The notes beneath the pieces were generated by a model, which saw only the letters and a program-made list of their open reading frames with translations, was not told the DNA's origin and searched no databases. Shown piece by piece: positions 1 through 12,699 of a stretch of DNA of 64,000 nucleotides (positions are counted from its first letter, which is position 1; every line of letters begins with the position of its first letter). Position numbers and translations under genes: made by a program. The stretch is from Bolinopsis microptera (taxonomy: Eukaryota > Ctenophora > Tentaculata > Lobata > Bolinopsidae), in assembly GCF_026151205.1 (NCBI RefSeq), contig NC_087073.1, positions 2,399,501-2,463,500 on the forward strand. Reading direction: 5' to 3'.

Positions 1-2251
1 CTTAAGTGAAAATGTAAATAAATAGAATTCTTCCAAAAATGTCAATGACATGATATTTTCATGTCGCCATCATTGAACGTGTAGCCAACATAATAGCCTT
101 ATATATATTAAGCCTAAGTTGGTTTATGTGTTGGTGACTGTGTTATATTTAATGGATTATGGATCGTTCACAAATTATAAAAGCCAAATTTTAACTATTT
201 TATTTATAGACCCCTCCCCCATTAACTATCATCATCACGTAAAGTAACTTAAGTAAATTTTAACAATGGCTTGGTTTGTTTTCTGCACGATTAAAATACG
301 ATTAAAATCCGCAAATTTAAACTTTTCCATCGTGCATGCATGGTTGCGCGCAGCTTCAAGTCATGTCAACACTCAATGGATACAGCGTCACTTTATTGTA
401 CATTTATGTCATGGCGTGCTACAACTTCAATTATTCCAATCGGGACCGAAATATCTGGCTCACTTTAACCTTGTTTCATCACAGATGTCCGAATATCACA
501 ACACTCGCCATCTCACCGTGCACAATATTATGCTAATATCGTACTGAGGTCTTATGTTTCCTGTTTTTTTAAACTACTGTGAATCGATTCCTGCCAGACT
601 CACAACACTTACGTTTAAAGTTTACACAATACACATGTCCTGAAATTGGGGTAGGTTTATACAGATCTCTACAGAAAAGTCCTGATCAAGACGATACACC
701 TTTTCTTATTTTTGTAGAGACCAAGAAGCAACTAAATATGAACAATTGAACATGCTTTTAAGTTTTAAACACGAATCTTGCACATTCAATAAGGAGGACA
801 ATGAACAAAATAGAAGACTCGACATTAAATAGAAGACTCGACATTCGACAACTGGGATAAAAACAAAACCTAGAATGATAAAATTTCACAGATGTGTGAG
901 AAGTGTGACCGCCTTAGTTGTAAAACATGTCCTATATTGTTTGATGAAGATGAGGCGTGGCTATATTGAACATTTAAAGATAAGTTTAGTTTCGAAATGT
1001 TTTAAGTTATTTTAAAAGTTTGACTTTTTAAAAGTTCTAAAGAAGAAGTTAAAAGAAGTTAAAGAAAGTTGATGTGCTGTTAAGGACAAGCTGTAGCAAG
1101 TTTGGGCAGCACACCGTACACCGCGGTACAGCTACAGAAGTTTTAGACAATACAATTATTGTGCTGCTTCTCGCCGTCCTTGCCACATTTATACTTACCC
1201 TCCTACTAAAAAAATGGTAAATTGGTTTAATCTTTTCATTCTCAGCTAGACAGACATCAAGCCACAGTTTGTCGTGCAAATTTTAAGAAAAAGAAAGCAA
1301 AACTTGTGGAGAAATGTTTACAACACGAAAAAGATATAAATAACACTGTTATACAATATCACTACTGCTATATATCAATGCTTCTTAGAAATCAGAGATA
1401 TTCAAAGAAACACAGCTACAGATTCTTCATTTAAAAGTCGCACAATCTGCATGATCTACAGCATCAAATCAACATAATATAAGCTAAATGTTTACTACAA
1501 AGTAATAATAATAAATGGCTGACAAGACCATTACATCACCATGTCATTGTCATCAAAATATCACAACTTATTTAACCCATGGGCGGAGCTGTGGTAATAT
1601 CTTGATACTGCCCCCCCCCCCCCCCCCCCTTTGTATCATGGCGTATGCTTCTTACTAAATCGATAAATCGCGCAAAAAACCGGTCATCAAGCGAACGGAA
1701 ATATTGCGGTAGTACAGCCGCTGCCATCGAAATCTGCTGGTATAACCCAAAAAATTGTTCTATTCCGGTTTCATAAAATGTCTTTCAAAATTTCAAAATA
1801 AAAATGAAGGTATCGAATAGAGCCTTAAAAGATTTTGATTTATATAGAAAATTTAAATCTCGTGAAGTCTTGATATTTACGCATATAAAGTAGTCGTTGA
1901 CATGAATAGATTTTGAAGATAAAATCCATCGTGTTCTGATGATCAAGTTGTGATGGTTCTAATCAGGATTTCTGAGTCCGAAGTTTGGGAACGATTCCAA
2001 TTCCAAATCTGTTCTTTTTTATATCTTTAGAACGACACGTTGCTAGCTGATCTGCAGAGAGTTTAATTGTTATATATTTTTGTTATTTATTTATATTTTG
2101 GAAGTTTAATTGGTGACTAGACTTAATTTTTCAATGAACCAAACAAAAAGATTCTGACTTCTCTGTCTACATGACAAACTTGAACCTACACATAGCTGAA
2201 CTGCTATCTAGTGCTACAACAATATCAATATAATACTAACAAACCACAAAC
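1..2251. other. AT-rich spacer, no supported gene
   Basis: I see no convincing exon, RNA gene or mobile element here. Short open frames are present but have random-looking composition and no flanking splice sites. A run of 19 C lies at 1611-1629. On the minus strand, 1049-1279 has a protein-like stretch followed by a strong GTAAGT donor, but no acceptor in the right phase upstream. It could be a further exon of the minus-strand gene whose exons lie at 2252-3000. Confidence 0.5.
1611..1629. repeat. poly-C homopolymer run
   Basis: Nineteen consecutive C on the plus strand, hence G19 on the minus strand. Such a run can form quadruplex structures and its true length is usually poorly determined by sequencing. 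Confidence 0.9.
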
Positions 2252-3000
2252 CTGTCATATCAGGAGGTTTAATAAATCCAACTCGCCCCATACTATAAGC
2301 AAATAGAGAGATTCCACTGACATCAGGTAAGCTCTTCTGTTTGGTAAGGAGAGGGTTAACAGTTCCAGGGCCCAGGAGGGGGGACCCGGAGTGATGGGAC
2401 CGGAGGGAGGCCCGGGTATTGGGACGCCGTAAACTGGGAGTTATATCTTGTTACTTTTAATAAATGGGGTATGATATAGGGTAATAAAAGGGTATGATTG
2501 TAACCAAGAAGCCAGATAAATTTGGCGCAATGTCTCAGTGTTACTCAGGTTACTATGCGACCAAATACAATTGGAAAATCGAATTTAAAATTATTATTGC
2601 GATATTGGGTTTCATGCATACAACAGAGATTTACCAAACTAAAGCTGCATAGTTACGATACACAATAGTGACGATTCTCTCCATCAATGTCTCTCTTAAT
2701 GTAACTTATAGAATATAGATTGAATCCAGTGTACCGAAGTCAGGTACAATGGTACACTAACTCTGATTTTAACGCAGTTAAGGAGACTAATGGAACTAAA
2801 TCTAACCGGCTGAAAACCTACCTCTTAGTAGACCACGCAGAGTCGTGAACTTTAGAAGCTCTGTGATCGAACTGTATGGAGTCATGAGAGTGGCTCTCAG
2901 GCGGAAGTCTGGAGCTTGGTCGGGAGTTAGGGAGTACGGGACGGGAGCTGGGAGAATGAGTGTCTCTAACTGTTTGAGGTCTTCTCACTGGACCAGACAC
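2252..3000 (-). CDS. partial multi-exon gene of unknown function (two exons)
   Basis: Two minus-strand exons can be read. Exon 3000-2822 follows an acceptor ending CAG, is open throughout, and ends at an AG|GTAGGT donor. It is rich in Ser, Arg, Pro and His. Exon 2433-2252 follows an acceptor ending CCCAG and ends at ACAG|GTTTGT. Splicing them keeps phase (179 nt, then 182 nt, carry of two then one base). The second exon encodes a short conserved-looking stretch reading SLPDVSGISLFAYSMGRVGF. Both exons are GC-richer than the surrounding spacer. I do not recognise the family. The first and last exons are not identified, so the limits are minimal. The gene is divergent from the spermidine-synthase-like gene downstream, with about 0.7 kb between them. 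Confidence 0.5.
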
Positions 3001-3702
3001 CTGAATAGGGGTCACGTGGTAATTGAGTTCGTCCCCCAGACCTAAAACACATCCCTACCCTAAATAGCCATTCAACTACAGCAGAGGGTATTTGAGTGAA
3101 TAATGATTGAATAAGACTAAAATCAAAACGATTAACACAAATTATTTCTAAAGCTACAGCTTAATATTCATTTCCAGCTAAACCAAGATTTTAAGAGTGT
3201 CCAACAGACACAGCAACATATTTGTTTACCGAGACCCCCCACTAACACCGTCCTGTATCCATGGCTGAATCTAGTGTGCATCTAACTGTAGAGCGCAGGT
3301 AAATTGTCCGGAATGAGATAAGCTACATGATAATGTCACAACTCACATCGCATAATATAGTGTCACGTGACAGGTAGCACAACAAGTATGTTAGCAAGCC
3401 AATATAACGTTACTATGCTTACACTGGGTTTATCTATAGAATTTGTTTTATTTTCAATTTGGAGAAGTTGTGTAGATAATAGTTTAAGCAAGGTTAAATA
3501 TAATAAAGTTGGTCTGTAATATGCAGTCTCCTAAATCTTTATATTAGCAACTACTTAAATGCTAACTATATATTAATGTTCATTCGAAATTATTAGATTT
3601 CACAGTCCACTTTAAGGTCTTTTCATTTTCGTTCTATTCACAATACAGTTAAATTACATAATTATCTAGCTAACTTAATAAGGTGAATGAGATTCCGTGA
3701 CA
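3001..3702. other. intergenic region between divergent genes
   Basis: No clear coding exon. It presumably holds promoter sequence for the plus-strand gene starting at 3703 and upstream exons of the minus-strand gene ending at 2252, but I could not assign any element with confidence. Confidence 0.4.
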
Positions 3703-4698
3703 ATGAACTCTCACAAAACTTGGCCAGACAACTGGCACAGTGAGTTTGTTCACCCGGACAAACAGTACAAATCCTCCTCCGTCAAGATAGAAGCAGTTCT
3801 CTACTCTGGAGAGAGTGAGTTTCAGAAGATATCAGTGGTTATGACGTCATCTTACGGGCGAGCACTCCTCCTAGACAGAGTCATGGTGAAGACAGAGCGG
3901 GACTCCTGGCTGTTTAACGAGATGATGGGCTTCCTCCCGCTGGGGATGGTGAATGAACCACGTGACGTGCTGATAGTTGGAGGTGGAGACGGGGGTGTAG
4001 CAGGGGAGATTCTCAAACACCCCACTGTGGAGAATGTTGTTATCATAGAGCGGGATCAGAGGGTGGTGGATATCAGTATGAGGTATTTTGAGGACAGTTC
4101 AGTGAGTATCAGGGACTCTAGAGTAGAGGTTATTGTAGGAGATCCTCTGCTGGTGACTCAGAGAAGAGGCGAGAAGTTTGATGTGATAATTGTGGACATG
4201 TTCTCGGACATGCGGAGTCCGGCCCATAAAGTTGTGGCTGCCGAGCTGCTTCATGGTCTACAGTACATCCTCAAAACAGAAGGAGTGATCTGTTACCAGC
4301 AACCCTCACCGCTGGTTAACGACACTGCGCTGCGCGAACAGATGCGCATGTTCCACAGGTACTACCCATCAGTTGGTTACGCACTAAATATAGCACCTAC
4401 CTTTCCACAAGGCAGTGTGGGGTACGCGCTGATGTCACGTCAGGAAGGGGTGGATTTCTCAGTTCCAAAACAAGGGTTCGGAGTGGAGGAAGCGCGGAAG
4501 CTGGGTCTGCGGTGCTACAACACAGAGGTACATCAGGGTAGCTTCATGTGTGTGCCGAGTATAGTTAGGGACATGGTTAGTGAGGGGCACCCTGATACCC
4601 CCTCCACTGAGACCGCTCCTCCGGTCAGTGTCAACAAGAAACATATCTACAGTGTTCAGAGCATGTCCACCAGACAGAAATCTGTACGAGATAATTAG
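3703..4698 (+). CDS. spermidine synthase-like protein (aminopropyltransferase fold), divergent paralogue
   Basis: A single intronless frame of 331 codons. Spermidine synthases transfer an aminopropyl group from decarboxylated S-adenosylmethionine to putrescine in the cytosol. The order of conserved blocks is kept: an N-terminal WPDNW block, a TERD block (about residue 65), the nucleotide-binding loop GGGDGG (93-98), an IERD block replacing the usual E-I-D acidic loop, the aspartate strand VIIVDMFSD (D165, D169), and a C-terminal APTFPQGSVGYALMSR block. Several catalytic positions differ from the canonical enzyme. The Tyr in the TERD-EFSY block is Phe, the D-S-S-D loop is D-M-F-S-D with one extra residue, and the acidic dcSAM loop has Arg. 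A polar C-terminal tail of about 40 residues is extra. The ATG at 3703 is chosen; an in-frame GTG lies two codons upstream. Fold assignment is confident, classical spermidine synthase activity is not. No intron is present although neighbouring genes are intron-rich, so a retrocopy origin is possible. Confidence 0.85.
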   Translation: MNSHKTWPDNWHSEFVHPDKQYKSSSVKIEAVLYSGESEFQKISVVMTSSYGRALLLDRVMVKTERDSWLFNEMMGFLPLGMVNEPRDVLIVGGGDGGVAGEILKHPTVENVVIIERDQRVVDISMRYFEDSSVSIRDSRVEVIVGDPLLVTQRRGEKFDVIIVDMFSDMRSPAHKVVAAELLHGLQYILKTEGVICYQQPSPLVNDTALREQMRMFHRYYPSVGYALNIAPTFPQGSVGYALMSRQEGVDFSVPKQGFGVEEARKLGLRCYNTEVHQGSFMCVPSIVRDMVSEGHPDTPSTETAPPVSVNKKHIYSVQSMSTRQKSVRDN

Positions 4699-4986
4699 AT
4701 TCTAATTAGGCGTTCTACAGCAGACGTTCATTAAGAAGCTAACTTGTAATCCAGTTAAAACGTTTGATGTGACAACGATTATTGCCGCACTAGAGGAATT
4801 TCTCATGAAAATTCTCATGAGCCACAGACTGCATCTTTGTGAGTCATTTTGTGAGTCACTTACTTTCTAAAGTTAATGTAGTGTGTTTGATTTGTAACGT
4901 GTGGTTTAAGACGGTGTGAACATTTTGTTTGTTATTTATAGCTAAATTGTTTACCACATATCTGTAAATTTGTAAATCAATTCCTT

Positions 4987-4992
4987 AATAAA
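4987..4992 (+). terminator. polyadenylation signal AATAAA
   Basis: Canonical AATAAA about 290 bases after the stop codon of the spermidine-synthase-like gene on the same strand, a plausible 3' end for its transcript. Confidence 0.5.
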
Positions 4993-5262
4993 TCCCCTAA
5001 TAATTCACCTAACCTTAATCAATACTAGAACCTGAATATCTTAAATTTGATCCTTTGAACAGCTGTTGAGCAATGAAACGCAAACATAATCTTAGCAAAA
5101 TGAATATATTTCTTTTATCTTCAGCATTTAATCAGTCACATAATCTGAGAATATCAATGGTTAGTTTGAAAATGTCAAAAATTCTCATCAAAAATGTAGT
5201 AAAGTCTCAAAAAATTAATTTAGCATCTCGTCAAAATGGAATAGTTTAAAATCGGAACAAAA

Positions 5263-8200
5263 TTAATGGCATATACTATAATAATGTGGAGTCTGCAGTA
5301 GTTCATTAAATCAAAAAGACGCAATTCAAAAAATGATAGACTGCATATATAAACAAAAAATGGACGATTTAAAAATAAAAATAAAATTCGGGACACCATG
5401 AAAAGAGAACCTGAATATAATATAAAGAGAACCTGAATATAATATAAAGCTTACCGAGTTGATAGGAATAATCTTGATGTCACTTCTAGGTTGCATAATA
5501 TCTGGGTCCTGATCCCAGGCCGAGAAGGTCTCGGCAGAGGGTGGCGGTTGTTGTGTTGTCATGGTAACTATAGGTTTTGTCGTCATGGTAACTGAGGGTT
5601 GTGGTGTCATGGTTTCTGAGGGTTGTGGGGTGAGGGTTTCTGAAGGTTGTGGTGTTAAAGTTTCTGAGGGTGCTTTGTAGAGTTGCTGAGCTACATCCAT
5701 GGCGCTGAGGTGACCTTTTCTATTCTGAAACAATAGTTTTATGCTTTAAAGTAATAAGTATAGTTTTAGCCTCGAAAATTATACGACATCTAATTTGTTG
5801 TAAAGTTGTAAGTTGATACAAGAATGTGGGTGAAATGAGTAATTCAAGTCTTGTAAACAAATAGCTAAATACCTTGAGTTGTCGCTCCTGTTTGTGTATA
5901 TTCTGGTCTGTGGCGTGTTCCAGGACCTTCTTCATGACAGGGATAGCTTCACGTTGAGGAGTCAGTCTGATATTTACCTGTATATTGAGTAAAATACAAG
6001 TTGTGCGAAATGACGATACATAGAGGCTAGAGGATGATGAGTACAAGATCCCGGTGGAACTAATTCAATTCCAGATATCACAGCTGGCTGGCCCTGAGTT
6101 GAACTGACCTGTTCCTCTTTAGCAAACACACCCTCCGCAAGACCCGGAGTACCTGGCTGTGACTGGCGCGCAGAAATGTACTGCGCGCCCTCGGGGTCCA
6201 CGTCAAGGTGGAGCTGCTTGTTCTCGTGTACGTAGTACGCCTCTCCGATCTGGGACAAGAATTTAGTGTTACATCTCAGTATAAGTGGGTAATTATTAGT
6301 TACCATATAGTATCAGGGAAATATGCACCTACTGACACAGTTCCTTCTTATTTTAATGAAAGAACGAAAGTAAAAATAAGTACTCCGACAATTACCTCGC
6401 TGGTGGCGCTCTCAACCGTGTCCTTATTATACTGGGTCTGGTATCTACTGCTGTAATCACTATCTGTAAATTCTTGATAGTTTACTTTAGTCCCGGGTGT
6501 AATATTAGTGCACAAATTTAAACAGTTTCAAGCCATTTCTCGGCGAGTTAGCAGTCAGAAATATGTTTTTGAAAGACAAGTAAATAAGTTTCATTCACTG
6601 CACTGTTAACATACTAGATATGACCGAGTAACACTGCTCCATCCTGCTCCTGAGCCGCGCATCAGATGGGAACTCCTGCACGTGCAGCTGCTGGTTCCAG
6701 AACCTGTTCACCGTGATCCCAGTCCATGAACTGCATGTCTATATAAACATAGTCCCCACACGCTTCTCTCAACGGAGCCACTGAAATACACACATTTAAC
6801 ACGTTACACAAATAATTGTTATGATTTGCAGAACTAAGTTTAAATGAGTCAAGTTTTAGCGAATGACGCGTTAAATCGTAAGCTTGTACGTTTCTCTTTA
6901 TTTATTGTTCTATTGTTCTATTTTAAACTCTGACATTTCCGTACACGTTCAGAACACAATCTGCAGGAGAACAGATAGCATATAGCATGCAGTGCCCGCT
7001 GAGCATGCGTGTAAAACGTGTAGGATCAATAAACTGTCAATCCGACCGTACAATTCAAAACAATTAAAACTTTGATAAACACCACAGGAAACAAACAGAT
7101 GTCTTGTAATTTAAGATAGTGGTAAAATGTGACCACTATACTTATCACTAATGTATGCATATTGCAATCTCAAAAGGATAGACGTGACGAATAAAAACTC
7201 GAGTCAATGCCGATTGAGTTTTCAATTTAAAGACGTAACGTCTCTCACTGGACACGTCAATTAATATAACGAGTTTACACAAATAAACCATCTAATAAAC
7301 ACTGTGGAGAGTGCTACCTGGATGAGCTGATATCTGTATAAGAGCGAGTTGGTCGTGGTGCAGCCCTATAATCCTTCCCTTCCTCTGTCTGGGTAGGTTA
7401 ACAGTGTCTCCTAGCTGCGGTACTCGCTCCACACCCTGGTTACGCTTCCTACGAGCTGCTACTGCACTTCTGCGATGTGCGGATAATGTTAACGTTCTTA
7501 TAGCGCAACTTGTTATAAAGTGTACAGAATAATAATTTTATTACTGTTAAATTGTACAGTACAGAAAATATGTTTGTTAAAATAAATTTCGAATAGTTTA
7601 CATTTTCATGTGGGTCAGAAAAAAAGAGTAAACTCACTTAGCCCGCTGGTGAATCTTCCTCTTGGTATGAATAGCTACAGCAGACAGTGGGGACTGGTAA
7701 GGCACTATTCCAGGTTCTAACTCCAACATCTCGTAGTTGCTGTTCTCGATACACCCTCTGACAAGTTGAAGGAGCGCGCTGCTTGCCTCCTCAAAGTCGT
7801 AATCTGTTGCGTTCCACAACATGTCCTGTATAACGTCCTTCACGTGCGGATTCTGTGTTGCTATAGCAACCACGTCTAGCACACCCTGGTCTCTGTCTAC
7901 CATGTCCAGGAAGGAGGGAACTAGACACATTAGTTGTACAACCTGCAGGAAATTGTGGGGCTATTCAAAACAGCGGTACTGCATCAACGAGAAGTCCCTG
8001 CAATTCATTAGATTAACAAATCAACTTTTCTTCTCCCTTTTTCCTTTCAACCGGTTAAGCCGCACCCACTATATAATTCTAAAAAATAAATAAACAAATG
8101 TCTACGACACATACCTCAGCAGCGAGAAGTGCGCGGTGAATAACAGGGGACATAAACTTGAGCTGGTACTGGTCGGGGTATCCGTGAGTAGTGCGCAGCA

Positions 8201-11200
8201 GGTTAGATAACACCACGTAAAGTGCAACAAAGAGCCGTTTATACAGTCCACCTTCTTCACCCTCTCCTCGGTCTATTATCACAGAACTGAAGTTTAAACT
8301 CATTTAAATATATTAATTTCGTAGTAAAAATAAGCTAGCACACTTTAGAGTTAAGACATGAATTTATAAATGTATGATTTCAGGTTAGTTTGGGAAGTGA
8401 CCAGGACAATCATTTATTCAGTGATTTGAAATGCTGTTGAAGCAGTTAGCAGGGCAGGGTACGGATGGGTACCTGAGTAGGATAGATCCAGTAAGCAGGA
8501 GGTCCTCGTGAGGAAGTTGCAACAGTGTCACACAGTTCACTCCACCAATAGTGTCTAGATTAGCGGTGTGTAACGTCTCGTCAATCAGAGAGAGTGGGAG
8601 GGAGAACTCTAGTCCGGCTACCAGGAGGAGCAACAACATGTTACATTTCTCCACTTCACTTCCTCTACACTTGAGCAGTTTTAGGAGTGGGGGTACTTGT
8701 CCAAACCCTTGTGGAGCGTCCTCTTCATCTTCCTCCCTGAGTTAATTAAATTAAATTAATTCTCGCAACTTTAATTTTCTTTGTGAACTGTTTAGTTGTG
8801 AGAGGCTTAGTTTAAAAACGGGACATTTTTTGCTAAAAATTGGGTCATCTATTATATAAGGCAGAGGTATTTCACCAGTTCTGTTAAACACCAAATAAAC
8901 ACTTAAAAGATAAGAATGGTGAGGTACCTGGATTGTAGAAACTCGCAAGCGGAACTATTGTTGGTAACAGCTGAGTGAAGGTAAGCAGGAAGGGGAGAGG
9001 AGCTCTCCGGAGGGACACGTCCTGATCTGGACATCAGACTCCAGTAGGACCTCTGTAACGACACGTCTGAGACATGTTACTATGTTACGAATTAGCTAGA
9101 AGTAAAACTAGTAACCTGAAATAATCATTTAAGTCAAAACTCAAAGATCAAAAATCAAAAGTCAGAATATGTTGAAAACAAAATTCCGATCTTAATTTCC
9201 ATACCGTTCTCGAACATTTCTGCTATGAAGGTGATCCTCCTAAGATCCGTTCTGAGAGTTTGTCTCTCGTTTTGGGAGAACCGAGATAGCAGCTGAAGTG
9301 CATTCTTTCCTGCAACATTTGGTGCTTTCAATTTGGTACTTTTGCAATTCTTGAATTATCCCAATTATGGCCTAACGTACTTCACATCGACATCTATGCA
9401 TGTGCCCGTTTCTTTGATGTTTTTTCCCTGCCAGGTTTTTTACACCATCTTGGAAGCAATAAATCCGAATTATCTGAGATATTGATAAACTCACCCAGTA
9501 CAGCTCGCTGTTTAAGATTCTTGATATGACTCGGAACGAATTTGCTGTGAGCGACAGGTCTCAACTTGTGTCTGACGGGTCTCTCCAATACTTCAGAGTT
9601 TTTAAAGAACCTGGAAACTTGTTCCCTCTCAGCAGCTGTAACTAATACTCCGTCTAACATCCACATGTTCGGGAGACAATCTATCACGTGACGTCTATCT
9701 GAAGAGGAGAATATTCAATATATTATAATACTCATACTTACATAATATGAGTGCGGAACTACATATTAATCAATAGTGACGAAATATCTATTAGATTGAG
9801 TGTATACTGTATAGTGTATACTTGTATAATCTTACGCTTAGCATTTCGTCGTTTCACGTCGTGATTATTATGTTGTGATACCAGATATGTATTAGATTAT
9901 GTCACATGAGTGCAGTTCAAGAAACACGAGTCTTATCTTCTAACTTCTCATTTTCAACATGCTTCCAGACCTTTTGTCCGCTTGCCTCGGACTTATCTTG
10001 CTTTGCTGGTTCGTCTCAGCTGAGCCACTGAGATTCAAGGATGGCAAGTTTAGAATAGCCCAGTTCACGGGTAAGTTGTATAATGTATATATTCCATCGT
10101 CTGAACTCTCAAATCCAATAAATTGCTAGTCACTTTTTAAATTGTTCGGTTATCGATATTTTGTAGTTAAGATTTAAGGACACTATACTGAGTATACTGC
10201 TCCTTCGTCAGACCTGCATTACGGGGAGGATGAGTTTACACCGTGGGGACCAATACAAGACAAGAACTCTGATCACGTGATGCACTCTGTACTGACAGCT
10301 GAGACACCCGACTTCGTCCTCTTCACAGGTGGGTTCTCTACTTTTCAGGGAGAAATTGACAATTCGCACGGAGTTATTTAAGTTATATATGAACAGCGGT
10401 TTATAATTTTTCAAAATTAAATCTTTGTAGAGCAAATCTAAAGCACCATGGTTTGCAAGATGTAATAACTGACAACGCCAGGTGACACACTGACTGGTAA
10501 TAATATCGACTCCAACGCTACCTCATACTGGAAGTACGTTCTGAGCCCCTGTCTGCAGCACAACACTCCCTGGGCCCACGTGTTTGGAAATCACGACGAT
10601 CTGAGTCAGGAGAAGGGAGACAGGGTGACACTCATGAAGTACGATCAGACTTTCAACTTATCTTACTCTGTCATGGGACCTAAATCTCTGTTTGGGGTCT
10701 CTAACTATTTCCTCCCCATTTACGGTGAACATTCAGGTATGAGTACTTATCAGAAGCTTCGCAATTTGAAATTTGATTTCTTGTAAACTAAATTCGGAGT
10801 GCTGATATAATATTATAAGTAAGCATTGAATTAACCATTACGATTAATAAGTACTATATTCTTATAGATAAGGCGGAGGCGGTGATATACGCTCTAGACA
10901 GTGGAGGTGGAAATGTAGACGAGCAGGTCACACAAGAGCAGATCAACTGGCTTGTCACGAGTTATCACATCAATCTCAATGTGTACGGTCCAGTACCCAG
11001 CATACTTACATTCCACATTCCACCACCGGAATTCGAGGAGCTCTTCAACAAGGTGGAATGTACCGGTATGTTTAAATTACCATACCTAAATGCAGATCAT
11101 AGTTCCTTAAAGAGATGACTGATCATCTTTCGGAGGTTTACTCAATATTTTAATTTATAATTCCTCTCAGGTTACCTGAACAACACAATACTACCTCTGG

Positions 11201-12699
11201 CTAGTAAAGGACTATACGAAACTATTCTGTCCCTGCCAAACGTTCATCTTGTTACGACAGGACACTACCACGAAAACGATTATTGTTGTCCAACTAAAAA
11301 CAAACTCCTCTGTCAGGGTAAAGTCAGAGTAAAGACTTTTATTAAATTTGTTGAACATTAATGAAAGATGTGACAAGGGGCAGCTTAGTTGGATTAGTAG
11401 GTATTTTACAATACAATATTTAAACACGTTATGCTCAGGTCGCCACAGTGGGTATGGAGGGTACAGTACCATAGCTAGAGGATCCCGGATTATTCAACTG
11501 GAGAAAGATAAACTTCAAACATGGATCAGAATGGAGAACAAGGATGTCCTAGATCATCTTGTGTTAAAATATGATTAAAGTATTTCATACTGATAAGAGA
11601 AATTAATTCAAACTTCTGTCAGAACAGAAAACAGAGATATTTAAAAAAAAAACACTAGTATTATTATCATCGATTCTTTTACAATTAAACAATTAATGAA
11701 TTATGTGACTCGAACATGATAAGTATTTGTAGTCTTTGATATTGGACCAAAATAATAAACTTACAATAAGGATCTTTCTCAAGGTTTGGGTTGCCAGCAA
11801 GTCTCAAATCAAGTATGGTTATATGTTGGATTTTGCGGAGCTCTGGCCATGATAAGTTGTTGTAAGAGAGAACAAGAGTTCCTATACATCTCACTTTCAG
11901 TAATCCCTCTAGTGAACATACCTGAAAAAGGGCGTTAAATGATGAAAGATTCGGAAAATTTTGGCATTTTAGTTTAACCATATTATATCACAGATTTTGA
12001 AACTTAACATTTCGTTACTTAACAAACTAACCAGATTGTGGCTCAGATCAAGTTTCCAAAGTTCAGGAAGTGTTGAGATGGCGGTAGGAACACTAGATAC
12101 TGAGTTGTAGCGCAAAATAAGAGTTTGTAGGTTAATGCATTGTTTCAGTCCATCTAATGTCACTGAAACACATTATATTGTAGATAATGGATAAAATTTA
12201 AAACTTGTTTCAATAACTAGGTCATGTAATGATGCCGATATTTTAACACACACACACACTCGTTTTTGTACTGAACTTTTAAAGATAATTTAATCAAAAT
12301 ATAATTTTAAAATAGGAAATTGCTAATGTATTCTATAACACAAATTTTTTCCAAAACTTAAAGAATTCCTTAAAGAGTGGTTATAGAGTAGTAAGCATTT
12401 TACTATAATGAGTAATAGATAATGTAAATTATGATATATAATATATTATAATTCTTGAAACCACACATTGAGTGACTACAAACAACTCACCTAAATTGCA
12501 ATGAGACAGATCAACATGCTTAGCAAACTTTGGTTGAATAAGACCACAGCGCTCTTGTAGTAACTGAAAAATTGATAATCTTAGATTTTAATTGTCTGAC
12601 CAGCAATAAAATTTTAAATTATCGATGAACTTTGAACCTTCAGTGACAAACAAAAATTAAAAAATCGATAATTTAACTCACCGCTTGGCCAACCTTCAT
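5263..12699 (-). CDS. leucine-rich-repeat protein with C-terminal helical repeats and an SH3/KOW-like segment, 17 exons
   Basis: Exons rebuilt on the minus strand: 12699-12682, 12563-12491, 12162-12032, 11921-11765, 9698-9495, 9309-9205, 9066-8928, 8736-8473, 8286-8115, 7942-7638, 7469-7318, 6780-6615, 6463-6396, 6249-6109, 5977-5873, 5724-5455 and a tentative last exon 5292-5263. All have GT-AG borders and consistent phase, giving about 832 residues. Residues 20-130 hold four to five LRRs (for example [20 protein letters not shown], with Tyr formed across the 2.07 kb intron) and an LRR-cap ending LPNMWMLDG. The middle is helical and Leu-rich, ARM/HEAT-like by appearance only. A later segment reading [16 protein letters not shown] resembles a small beta-barrel. 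The C-terminus has a Thr-Pro-Gln degenerate repeat. Exon 6780-6615 contains one surplus base near 6740: the frame before and after is clearly coding and phase works only if it is removed. I do not recognise an orthologue by name. Confidence 0.75.
9959..11578 (+). CDS. secreted calcineurin-like metallophosphoesterase (plant PAP28/29 and fungal Dcr2-like)
   Basis: Six exons: 9959-10070, 10212-10328, 10482-10736, 10868-11065, 11171-11317 and 11439-11578. Every intron is in the same phase and the product is 322 residues. Residues 1-21 form a hydrophobic signal peptide ([17 protein letters not shown]), so the protein should enter the secretory pathway. All metal-binding blocks of the metallophosphoesterase fold are present: DLH (38-40), GD (77-78), GNHDD (112-116), FHIP (210-213) and [10 protein letters not shown] (258-267), followed by the GRHSGYGGY block typical of the PAP28/29 and Dcr2 subgroup. 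No key residue is missing, so an active di-metal phosphatase is expected; the substrate cannot be told from sequence. The whole gene lies inside an intron (9699-11764) of the LRR gene on the opposite strand. Confidence 0.9.

Noticed and set aside
1049-1279. Minus-strand exon with LWLDVCLAENEKIKPIY and a GTAAGT donor
   Set aside because: The stretch looks coding, but no acceptor exists before the in-frame stop, so I could not join it to the exons at 2252-3000.
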